Shown here: one piece after another, positions 7,803 through 15,027 of the stretch
Numbering within the stretch: position 1 is the first letter of the stretch
How the letters are laid out: every line of letters begins with the position of its first letter
Origin: Flavicella sp042091695
Lineage (GTDB): Bacteria; Bacteroidota; Bacteroidia; Flavobacteriales; Flavobacteriaceae
NCBI GenBank assembly: GCA_042091695.1
Contig: JBELHA010000032.1
Span: 1 to 35,552 of the forward strand
Direction of reading: 5' to 3'
Length of the DNA: 35,552 bases
Notes under the pieces: generated by a model
Seen by the model: the letters and a program-made list of their open reading frames with translations, nothing else
Told to the model about the DNA's origin: nothing
Databases searched by the model: none
Made by a program: the position numbers and the translations under genes

Positions 7803-9005
7803 TTATAGGTTTAAATCTTGTAATAATTCACGAAATGCATTGGTAAACTCCTCTTTTTCTGCTCCTTCTAGTTGTAAGTCCAAGTCCAACTTTTTTTGAA
7901 ATAGCTCCAATGGTTTTAGGTCTTCTAAGTCTGAAAACGTATCAACGATAGCACTACTTCCTCCCTGCATTGTCTCAAATTGCAATTTAGACTTCAGTAC
8001 TTTTAGATCGGGACTTTCATATTCTTGAATGCATTGTTGGAACTGTTCAAAAGAACTCAAGGTTTCCATGGGTTCTGTTACCTGCACCTCCACTAAAGCA
8101 GGTAAATCGTGTGTTTTGGTATAGGCTTCCAATTGTTGTGCTACTATATCTAGGGAACCTTGCAAAAGTAATACATCTCTAAACTTGGGTACTTTTACAA
8201 TTTTAGTAGTCACGTTTTCTTTGGAAATGTCTACGATATTTATCTGTTTTACATCTTCCTTTTCACTGAAACTTAAAGAAACGGGAGATCCACAATAGTG
8301 CACATTTGACTCGGTAGCTACTTTGTAGGGTTTGTGAATATGCCCTAAAGCCACATAGTCTGGGACACCCTGAAAAATACTGGCTTCAATACCTGCTTGA
8401 TTTCCAATTTGAATGTCACGTTCACTATCTGAGACGGCAGCGCCATGAATATACAAGTGGCCCATAACTATAAAGGGAGTTCCATTATAATGTTCTGTAT
8501 ACACCTCATTTACCTCTTCAAAATAACGGTGCAACCCTGTTTTAATTTGGGTGATTTTATCACTGTAAGATTCCCCAGCAACCGAAGCCCTGATATCTCT
8601 GTCCTTTAAAAATGGTACCGCTGCAACAACGAGTTCCTCCGCTCCTACTTTCACAGGCACAAACAAATCTATTTTATCTTTTATAGCCCCTCCAATTACG
8701 GTAATATCCATAGTTTGCAGTAAGTCTTTTGGCGCATTGAGTACCGCAGCAGAATCGTGATTCCCTCCGGTTAAGATGACTTTACAACGACCACGAACTG
8801 CCACTAAAAATTCATAGTATATCTTTAAGGAAGCTTGCGATGGATTGGCTTGGTCAAAAATATCTCCTGACACTAGTAAAAGATCAATTTGCTCCTGCGC
8901 TATGGTTTTCAGTAACCAATCAAAAAACAAAACTATATCCTGATTCAAATCTTCTTTGTGTAATTGTTTTCCGATATGCCAATCGGAAGTATGTAGAACT
9001 CTCAT
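7803..9005 (-). CDS. sbcD: Exonuclease subunit SbcD
   Basis: The 400-residue Mre11-type nuclease subunit of SbcCD. The metallophosphoesterase motifs are all present: SDWHIG with Asp8 and His10, SGDIFD with Asp48, GGNHD with Asn82-His83-Asp84, GHLYIHG (about 182), and GHIHKP (about 221). These residues bind the two Mn ions used for DNA cleavage. The C-terminal part (about 290-400) is the capping and SbcC-binding region. It is first in an sbcD-sbcC pair with one intervening base. Upstream lies a 15-bp palindrome, then the WYL regulator gene on the same strand, 92 bases away. No frameshift or missing motif. Confidence 0.96.
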   Translation of the reverse strand: MRVLHTSDWHIGKQLHKEDLNQDIVLFFDWLLKTIAQEQIDLLLVSGDIFDQANPSQASLKIYYEFLVAVRGRCKVILTGGNHDSAAVLNAPKDLLQTMDITVIGGAIKDKIDLFVPVKVGAEELVVAAVPFLKDRDIRASVAGESYSDKITQIKTGLHRYFEEVNEVYTEHYNGTPFIVMGHLYIHGAAVSDSERDIQIGNQAGIEASIFQGVPDYVALGHIHKPYKVATESNVHYCGSPVSLSFSEKEDVKQINIVDISKENVTTKIVKVPKFRDVLLLQGSLDIVAQQLEAYTKTHDLPALVEVQVTEPMETLSSFEQFQQCIQEYESPDLKVLKSKLQFETMQGGSSAIVDTFSDLEDLKPLELFQKKLDLDLQLEGAEKEEFTNAFRELLQDLNL

Positions 9006-9041
9006 AAACTTATGGTTTTGGGGTACTTATTATAACAATAC

Positions 9042-9056
9042 AAATATGACATATTT
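9042..9056. promoter_or_regulatory. Perfect palindrome upstream of sbcD (candidate operator)
   Basis: AAATATG-A-CATATTT is a perfect 7-bp inverted repeat around one central base. It is centred 44 bases upstream of the sbcD ATG, in the 92-base gap between the WYL gene and sbcD. On the minus strand it contains CATATTTG (9041-9048), a one-mismatch -7 element, so a bound protein would overlap the promoter. The WYL regulator next door is the obvious candidate, by position only. Confidence 0.45.
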
Positions 9057-9097
9057 CAATGCCAATTGTTGTCCTTGTGAAATTTATTAGGGGTATT

Positions 9098-10018
9098 TTA
9101 ATATTTAGATAGTATCTCTTTATACAAAGAACGGAATTCATCTCTTAAATTCATAGGTGAAAGTACTTCTACCATGTTTCCCATTTTTAATATATGAGAC
9201 CTTAATTCATGGTTGATGAATACGTGTAAAGTTACCTTAAAACCTTTTTCTCCAACAGGTGTAATGACTTGACTGGCATGTAAAGGTAGACTCTCTAGGT
9301 ATTTTTTTTGTAAAGCGGTGACGAGTAGTTCGACTTTTTCAATCTTAAAATGCTCTAAACTTCCTTTACCTACCCCAATAATATGGTCAAAAGCATTCAA
9401 TTGTTCTTGGTAGTTACTTGTTTGAAGGGTGGACTTTTCTAAAATTTCAACTCCATCCATGCGGTCTAGTCCAAAAACCCTGAGCTCTGAGTCAGCTTTG
9501 CTATTTATTAGCAGTACCCCAATAAGGTACCAACGGTTTTCGTATTCTTTTAAAAGCAGTGGACTCAACACGTGCTCTTTGACGGTATTCTTGGCGTAAT
9601 TTCTATGTTTAAAACGAATCAAGTGTTGAGTGTTTACAGCTTTGATTAGTATTTCAAAATTAGCGATACCCGAAAAATGTTGGGAAGATTGAAAAGACAC
9701 ATACTTGAAATCTGATTTTTGTTGTAGTTCTTGTCCCATGACTTGTGAAAGAGTCAGCATGTCTAAAAACCTAAAAAGAGCTTTGTTCTCGGTACTTTCT
9801 GCCTGTTCTATATAATAGCCTTTGTGCTGCCTGCTGTAGCATATGTCAATACCAAAATCTGCAGTGATGGTTGCAAAATAACGCGAAAGCGTACGCTCCG
9901 AAACCACAATATCTTTGTCTGCAAGCCTATCAATCATGTCTGATTTACTGAGAAAAGGGCAGGCTTTTAAAAGCTGAAGCACTTCGTGGTGGTTTTTGGT
10001 TAAATAGTGGGTTTGCAT
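9098..10018 (-). CDS. WYL domain-containing transcriptional regulator
   Basis: This 306-residue cytoplasmic regulator starts with a winged helix-turn-helix (residues about 8-70; LADKDIVVSERTLSRYFATI is the likely recognition region). A WYL domain follows at about 125-205, with the naming residues Trp163-Tyr164-Leu165 in NRWYLIG, and then a C-terminal WCX-like extension (about 225-306). WYL proteins sense nucleic acid or nucleotide ligands: PafBC responds to DNA damage, and BrxR and CapW control defence loci. This one lies directly upstream of sbcD-sbcC on the same strand, so control of those genes is a fair inference. No effector gene other than SbcCD is adjacent. Start ATG 10018 is the only good one; a weak -7-like TATTTTG lies just upstream. 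Confidence 0.88.
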   Translation of the reverse strand: MQTHYLTKNHHEVLQLLKACPFLSKSDMIDRLADKDIVVSERTLSRYFATITADFGIDICYSRQHKGYYIEQAESTENKALFRFLDMLTLSQVMGQELQQKSDFKYVSFQSSQHFSGIANFEILIKAVNTQHLIRFKHRNYAKNTVKEHVLSPLLLKEYENRWYLIGVLLINSKADSELRVFGLDRMDGVEILEKSTLQTSNYQEQLNAFDHIIGVGKGSLEHFKIEKVELLVTALQKKYLESLPLHASQVITPVGEKGFKVTLHVFINHELRSHILKMGNMVEVLSPMNLRDEFRSLYKEILSKY

Positions 10019-10320
10019 GGTTTTAAAGCGTCATTTTGAAAACACAAAATAGGAAATAATACTAAGACTCTAGAATTCAGATGTGAAAATAAACTGTGAT
10101 TTTATTTTTTTATCCCCACAAAAAAAAGAAAAATAAAAGAGGTAAACAGTGTCAATATTACAAGCAATTACTTACTTTTAAAGAGATTTTAAAACGATTT
10201 TTTATTTCTATTACAAAATAAACAAACATCGATTTAAAAAATGGAGTCCTGAAACCATATCAAACAGGGGCGTAAACGAAAAGCCAACGAGTAGTAATTT
10301 TAATTTAATTTAGCCCAATA
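10019..10320. other. Divergent intergenic region, 302 bases
   Basis: Very AT-rich spacer between the WYL gene (leftward) and the TM2 operon (rightward). It holds runs of A and T and a TAATTTTA (10295-10302) that weakly matches a -7 element for the TM2 operon. I see no coding frame, RNA gene, strong inverted repeat or copy of the sbcD palindrome in it. Confidence 0.6.
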
Positions 10321-10659
10321 ATGGACGCACAAAAAGTAGACATGTTTGTCATGTCAAATTCAAAATTTTTCGAAAGTCATCAAATTACAACAATAAGAGA
10401 ACAACTACTCGTATTAGACGAGTCAAAATGGGTAGCATTATCTACCTTACAATTCAAAGATCCAACCATAAGTTTGATTGTTTCCTTGTTTGCAGGAGGT
10501 TTTGGTATCGATCGTTTTATGATTGGCGATACAGGTTTGGGAATCGCAAAATTATTGACCTGTGGAGGTTTTGGAATTTGGGCTATTGTTGACTTATTCT
10601 TAATCATGGGGGCAACCAAGCAAAAAAACATGGATAAAATTTCAAGTATCCTTCTATAA
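10321..10659 (+). CDS. TM2 domain-containing protein
   Basis: This 112-residue protein has a soluble helical N-terminus (1-50) and a TM2 domain (about 52-105). The domain has two membrane helices joined by a short turn: LIVSLFAGGFGIDRFMIG, then GIAKLLTCGGFGIWAIVDLFLIMG. The Gly-Gly-x-Gly-x-Asp-Arg-Phe element is the family hallmark. TM2 proteins are small inner-membrane proteins of unclear role. Start ATG 10321 gives the usual flavobacterial opening MDAQKVDMFVM. Its stop overlaps the next ATG (TAATG at 10657-10661), so it leads a coupled four-gene operon. Confidence 0.9.
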   Translation: MDAQKVDMFVMSNSKFFESHQITTIREQLLVLDESKWVALSTLQFKDPTISLIVSLFAGGFGIDRFMIGDTGLGIAKLLTCGGFGIWAIVDLFLIMGATKQKNMDKISSILL

Positions 10660-11075
10660 TGTCACTCAGTAGGAACAAGCTTTATGGATTTATATTAAGT
10701 GCTTGTACTGCAGGGTATGTTTGGTTATTTTTTACTGTAAATACGGCTCATGAATCAGAACGAGCCACTAGTGTTTGCCTGCTAAAAAATGCAACAAGTT
10801 TACCCTGCCCATCCTGCGGTACTACCCGATCGATTCTTCAAATTGGCACGGGGAATCTTCAAGACGCTTTCTTAACAAATCCACTTGGATTTTTTGCCTT
10901 ACTATTTTTAGTCGTCTGCCCTTTTTGGATTGTATGGGATCTTATAAAAGGCCGCAACACCTTTCAAAAAACCTATTTTATTTTTGAAAACAAAATACAA
11001 AAACCTCAGTACGCAATTCCATTGTTACTAATTATAGCTATCAATTGGGTCTGGAATATCTATAAAGAATTATGA
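10659..11075 (+). CDS. DUF2752 membrane protein
   Basis: This 138-residue integral membrane protein has three hydrophobic segments (about 9-27, 75-95 and 117-133). The DUF2752 signature CPSCGTTR is at residues 50-57, on the far side of the first span. The two cysteines (50 and 53) followed by Gly and Thr-Thr-Arg suggest a metal- or redox-active loop, but no function has been proven for the family to my knowledge. It overlaps the TM2 gene by one base and the next gene by four (ATGA, 11072-11075), so expression is coupled. Confidence 0.9.
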   Translation: MSLSRNKLYGFILSACTAGYVWLFFTVNTAHESERATSVCLLKNATSLPCPSCGTTRSILQIGTGNLQDAFLTNPLGFFALLFLVVCPFWIVWDLIKGRNTFQKTYFIFENKIQKPQYAIPLLLIIAINWVWNIYKEL

Positions 11076-11506
11076 TACAAAACACATCATTTGCCTACAC
11101 TCCATCTGAGGAAGAATCAGAAAAAGCTTCCAACAGCTATGTCATGTCTCTTATTGCTATCATGGTTGGATTGCCTTTGCCAATTCTCAACCTCTTGGCT
11201 ACATTTATATTTTTTCTTGCCAACCGAAAAGCAAGCTATTTTGTGCGTTGGCATTGCATGCAAGCACTTCTTTCTCAGCTATCGCTATTAGTAATAAACA
11301 GTGTTTTATTTTGGTGGACGGTTGCTATTGTCTTTCAAAATGAAACCGCAGACAATCGCTATTTTGCTTATTTGATAGTTGCTTTGACATTTAACCTTAT
11401 CGAGTTTATCGTTACAATTTATACAGCGATACAAACCAGAAAAGGAAAACATATCACTTGGTGGTTTTACAGTGACTTGACCAATACTATTTGTAAAGAA
11501 CGCTAG
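11072..11506 (+). CDS. DUF4870-like membrane protein
   Basis: 144 residues with a short acidic cytoplasmic N-terminus (PSEEESEKAS) and about three membrane helices (residues 24-50, 68-87 and 96-117). The layout and the FFLANRKASYFVRWHCMQALL segment resemble DUF4870/Tic20-like proteins, in which the aligned element (F/Y)VR.H..QAL follows the first hairpin. It overlaps DUF2752 by four bases and is 19 bases from the metallopeptidase gene. Function is unknown; the family assignment comes from pattern recognition. Confidence 0.75.
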   Translation: MIQNTSFAYTPSEEESEKASNSYVMSLIAIMVGLPLPILNLLATFIFFLANRKASYFVRWHCMQALLSQLSLLVINSVLFWWTVAIVFQNETADNRYFAYLIVALTFNLIEFIVTIYTAIQTRKGKHITWWFYSDLTNTICKER

Positions 11507-11525
11507 AAAATACAGCTATTTATTT

Positions 11526-12320
11526 ATGAAAAATGCACTTTTAAAAGCAGTACTCTCACTTTTATTCTTAGGAACACTTTGGTATGGATTGTCACTGGTT
11601 GACTTTAGACAAGCGTTTGAGGTAGAAAGCACAAACGATACCACCGAAAAATTACTGGGGGAATTGATCGAAAAATCAATGACTCAAGGAGCGTTGGATT
11701 TGCCAGAAATCGTCAGTCCCGTAGACAGTATCGTACATCGTATTTGCCGCTTCAATTCATTGGATCGTTCTTATATTAAAGTACATATTATAGACAGTGA
11801 AGCAGTAAATGCTTTCGCCTTACCGGACGGACATATTATCATCAATAGTGGCTTGCTTGCAAATACAAATCAAACGCAAGCATCAGGGGTTATCGCACAC
11901 GAAATAGCACACATTACACAAGGTCACGTTATGAAAAAATTGGTAACTGAAATCGGATTGAGTGTTATCATAAGTTTGGTTACAGGTGATACAAATCCCC
12001 AACTACTCAAAGAAATCATCAAAGCTATCAGTGGTTCAGCATACAGTAGAAATCTCGAAACCGAGGCCGACTTATTGGCCGTGGATTATTTGATAGCAGC
12101 TGGGATTTCTCCTCTAGAGTTTGCAGACTTTCTTTATACTATAGACGGCAATCAAATAGAATCCAATCAATTGTTAGAATGGTTGCAAAGTCATCCTGAC
12201 TCAAAAGAAAGAGCCAAAGCTATAGTGGCATATAGCAACGAAAAAGAGTCTGAAAAACTGAGCCATACTCCAGTAGTTTCAAAAGAAGACTGGGAGATAT
12301 TGCAAAGTAAATTGCCTTGA
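11526..12320 (+). CDS. M48 family metallopeptidase
   Basis: This 264-residue zinc peptidase is anchored by one N-terminal hydrophobic helix (about 5-26, ALLKAVLSLLFLGTLWYGL), so the catalytic domain probably faces the periplasm. The zinc motif HEIAH is at 125-129 with catalytic Glu126. The third ligand lies in SRNLETEAD, probably Glu178. There is no lipobox. Related enzymes (BepA, LoiP, HtpX) do envelope protein quality control. It ends the TM2-DUF2752-DUF4870 operon, so a joint envelope role is likely but unproven. It converges with the lipoprotein gene at 12345 with only 24 bases between stops and no clear hairpin. Confidence 0.92.
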   Translation: MKNALLKAVLSLLFLGTLWYGLSLVDFRQAFEVESTNDTTEKLLGELIEKSMTQGALDLPEIVSPVDSIVHRICRFNSLDRSYIKVHIIDSEAVNAFALPDGHIIINSGLLANTNQTQASGVIAHEIAHITQGHVMKKLVTEIGLSVIISLVTGDTNPQLLKEIIKAISGSAYSRNLETEADLLAVDYLIAAGISPLEFADFLYTIDGNQIESNQLLEWLQSHPDSKERAKAIVAYSNEKESEKLSHTPVVSKEDWEILQSKLP

Positions 12321-12344
12321 AATTAAGCTAAACTCTAGACAACA

Positions 12345-13178
12345 TTATTCTTCTTCAGCACAGGCTCCATTTTGAATCTCCTCCCAAGTTGGATTGTAGG
12401 CGTTTTTAAGTATCTTTTTACTTCCTGTAACTTCGACTTCTTGCAGGGCACAAAAATCGGTCAATTGTCCGTTTCTTGTTATTTCTAATGCACCTACTGT
12501 TTTTAGGTTTTCTAAACCTTCCAAAGAGATCAAAAGAGGACTTCTAACACTTTTGAAGGTACCTCCTATGGCTGTCAGTTTCGGAAACGCTTTGAAAGAG
12601 AGTAATTTAGCATTGGTCTCGAAATGTAAATTGCCTCCGATAGAAGTCAAACTTGAGAAATCTCCTAAAGAATATAAATTTTGGAGATACTCGAATTTCA
12701 TAGAACCGCCAATATGTTTGAGTGCTTTAAATCCTTGAATCGTATTCAATACTATTCCTGAACGTACTACAAAATCACCCGCAACTTCTTCCAAGCTTTC
12801 TAGCCCAGACATATCGACAATACCATTACTTCCAAGTATTAAAAAATCTCCACCGATTGATTTTAGATTTTCCAAACCATTTAGAGACGTCAATTCATTA
12901 TTTGTTAAGATAGAAAAATTACCCCCTACCTTGACTAAGTCTTTTAAATCAGTAAAATCTGTTAATGATGTAGCATCAATGCGCACATCTCCAGTAACTT
13001 CATTTACTTCTAAAGCCACGAAATCAGCAAATTCCTCATCCCCATACACGTAAACATCTGTATCCAATACCACAGGAGGTATTTGTACTTCTTCTACAGA
13101 ACTACAGGAGAGCACCATTAGGGATATAGAAAGCAATAGAGTACTTAGTAATATATTTTTTTTAATTATTTTTTTCAT
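12345..13178 (-). CDS. Receptor-L/leucine-rich lipoprotein (paralogue 1)
   Basis: 277 residues. A lipoprotein signal peptide ends in MVLSC with Cys25 as the lipidation site. After a linker come about seven repeats of 22-24 residues of the form LxSLxGLxxLxxIGGxFxI (for example LTSLNGLENLKSIGGDFLIL), the pattern of bacterial receptor-L/LRR solenoids. The C-terminus has a cysteine-bearing cap (DFCALQ ... NAYNPTWEEIQNGACAEEE), likely a disulfide. It is probably anchored in the outer membrane or exposed at the surface and used for binding. It follows paralogue 2 on the same strand after 75 bases, with no promoter I can see in between. Confidence 0.88.
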   Translation of the reverse strand: MKKIIKKNILLSTLLLSISLMVLSCSSVEEVQIPPVVLDTDVYVYGDEEFADFVALEVNEVTGDVRIDATSLTDFTDLKDLVKVGGNFSILTNNELTSLNGLENLKSIGGDFLILGSNGIVDMSGLESLEEVAGDFVVRSGIVLNTIQGFKALKHIGGSMKFEYLQNLYSLGDFSSLTSIGGNLHFETNAKLLSFKAFPKLTAIGGTFKSVRSPLLISLEGLENLKTVGALEITRNGQLTDFCALQEVEVTGSKKILKNAYNPTWEEIQNGACAEEE

Positions 13179-13253
13179 AGTAATTTTTTATAGCATTTTT
13201 TTACAATCATATATTCTTTGGTAAAAATGTGTAGTATCCACAATAAATAGTAC

Positions 13254-14072
13254 TTAGTCCAACTCGGCACAAGCAGTGGTTTGTAACATCTCCAAAGAGG
13301 GATTATAAGCGTTGGAATTTAGGGTTGTGACCCAAGTAATTTCAAGTCCTTGTAAGACACAAAAATCTCTTAATTGAGCATTATTAGTAATTTCTAACTC
13401 GGCCACTGTTTTCAGGTTTTCTAAACCATTTAATGAAGTCAATACAGCATTCCAATTGCATTTGAAAGCACCTCCGATAGTGGTTAATGATTCCAATCCT
13501 TCGATGGAATTCAATTTTGAGTTTCTATAAAAGACTAAATTCCCCCCGATAGTTCTCAGGCTTTTAAAGTTAGCTAAGGATTCTAAATGTGCGTTATTAT
13601 TGAAACTCATGGAACCACCAACATGATTGAGAGCTGCAAAGCCCTCCATAGATTGTAGTACTTTTGCAGAGCGCAGTACAAAGTCACCACCAATTGTGAG
13701 CAAAGCATCTAATCCTGAAAGGTGCTCAATTGCATTTTCTCCATTGACATAAAAGGTACCATCAATTGATTCTAACTGTTCCAATCCTATTAAAGAAGTT
13801 AGTTTCCTATTGGTTCCAATATGAAAATCTCCTCCTACTTTTTTTAAATCTTTTAAATCAGAAAAATCCGTTGCTGTGGTTACATCAATATGTAAATCTC
13901 CGTTTACTTCATTGACCCCTAGGGCGATAAATTCAGCATACTCTTCGTCTCCAAATAGATAAATATCTGTATCCAAGACTATAGGTTTGTCATGAATTTC
14001 TTCTTCTGAGTTACAGGACAGCATACAAAGACACAGCATTAAGAACAGCTGTTTTAGATGTAATTTTTTCAT
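13254..14072 (-). CDS. Receptor-L/leucine-rich lipoprotein (paralogue 2)
   Basis: 272 residues, collinear with the gene at 12345-13178. A lipobox MLSC (Cys20) is followed by the shared opening VLDTDIYLFGDEEYAEFIAL, about seven LRR-like repeats (LTSLIGLEQLESIDGTF and others), and the same cysteine cap ending NAYNPSLEMLQTTACAELD. The two are clearly products of tandem duplication that have since diverged. It is first in the pair, and a perfect -7 element lies about 100 bases upstream. Ligand unknown. Confidence 0.88.
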   Translation of the reverse strand: MKKLHLKQLFLMLCLCMLSCNSEEEIHDKPIVLDTDIYLFGDEEYAEFIALGVNEVNGDLHIDVTTATDFSDLKDLKKVGGDFHIGTNRKLTSLIGLEQLESIDGTFYVNGENAIEHLSGLDALLTIGGDFVLRSAKVLQSMEGFAALNHVGGSMSFNNNAHLESLANFKSLRTIGGNLVFYRNSKLNSIEGLESLTTIGGAFKCNWNAVLTSLNGLENLKTVAELEITNNAQLRDFCVLQGLEITWVTTLNSNAYNPSLEMLQTTACAELD

Positions 14073-14172
14073 AGCGTTTTTTCAGGAACAATTTGAATAT
14101 TAATTATCCCTTTTACCAAAGTAATAAATTTATCTATAAATCACCATATAACAAACAGAATAAAATCTATTT

Positions 14173-14180
14173 CAAAGATA
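14173..14180 (-). promoter_or_regulatory. -7 promoter element for the lipoprotein pair
   Basis: The complement of CAAAGATA reads TATCTTTG, an exact TAnnTTTG. It faces the lipoprotein gene starting at 14072, giving a leader of about 95 bases. No clear TTTG is seen at the -33 distance. Confidence 0.4.
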
Positions 14181-14268
14181 AAAACACATCTTTATAAAAA
14201 CAGGTTAACTTACTACTTACATGTGCACTTAAAAAAAATACTATGATGTCAAAAAGATATGTGAATTA

Positions 14269-15027
14269 TTACAGAGATGTATCTGAAATAAAATCTAAAA
14301 TTTGGGCAGCGTTGGTTTTTAGATTTTCTAGCATTTCTCGGACTTGATTGCTTTGTACATTTTTTGTAAAATCAGCTATGGTACTGTGGTGTACCACTTT
14401 TCCATCGTGCAACAAAATAATTTCATCAGCAATGTCTATGGCGTCACAAATATCATGGGTAATAAACAACATCGATGTATTTACTTTTCCTACAATATTC
14501 CTAATATCTCTACGAAGTTTTCCTTTCAGATCTGCGTCTAGATTACTAAAAGGTTCGTCTAATAGCAATAATTCAGGCTGCATAGCCAAGGTTCGTGCTA
14601 GGGCGACACGTTGTTGTTGACCTCCACTCAATTGCCCTGGATATACATTGGCATAGCCTTCCAATTCAATCAGTGATAGCAATGCATTCAGTCGTTCTTT
14701 TTTGTTAGATTTCAATCCAAAAACGATGTTTTGAGCTACTGTCAAGTGAGGAAAAAGCGCATAATCTTGGAATACAAAACCTACATTTCTATCTTGTGGA
14801 GCTGCCATTACACTGTCACTGCTCACCAATTTATCTTTGATGATAACAGTACCACTATCAGACCGTTCCAAGCCAGCTATCAATCGCAATAAAGTAGATT
14901 TCCCACTTCCACTTTCCCCAACTACAGCACATATTTTCCCCTTTTGTAGCGAAAAACTACAGTCAGAAAGTGCATATTTTTTTCCATCATAAGATTTTGA
15001 AAGACTGGCTATTTCTAAAATATTCAT
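14269..15027 (-). CDS. fbpC: Ferric iron ABC transporter ATP-binding protein
   Basis: This 252-residue ABC ATPase drives the importer formed with the two upstream genes. Walker A is GESGSGKST (37-45), the Q-loop FQDYALFPHL (86-95), the signature LSGGQQQR (133-140), Walker B LLLLDEP (153-159) and the switch His191 (FITHD). Compared with FbpC/PotA proteins of about 350 residues it lacks most of the C-terminal regulatory (TOBE) domain; short forms like this are common. Its ATG overlaps the permease stop by four bases. Specificity for iron comes from the neighbours; other CUT-type substrates cannot be excluded from this protein alone. Confidence 0.9.
   Translation of the reverse strand: MNILEIASLSKSYDGKKYALSDCSFSLQKGKICAVVGESGSGKSTLLRLIAGLERSDSGTVIIKDKLVSSDSVMAAPQDRNVGFVFQDYALFPHLTVAQNIVFGLKSNKKERLNALLSLIELEGYANVYPGQLSGGQQQRVALARTLAMQPELLLLDEPFSNLDADLKGKLRRDIRNIVGKVNTSMLFITHDICDAIDIADEIILLHDGKVVHHSTIADFTKNVQSNQVREMLENLKTNAAQILDFISDTSL

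Noticed and set aside
10081..10140. A-rich tracts that could be a repeat or origin element
   Set aside because: They are simple AT-rich runs without ordered repeats, iterons or DnaA-box clusters.
13209..14128. CTTTGGTAAAA shared by the regions upstream of both lipoprotein genes
   Set aside because: The two copies are in opposite orientation relative to their genes and are AT-rich and short, so chance is likely.
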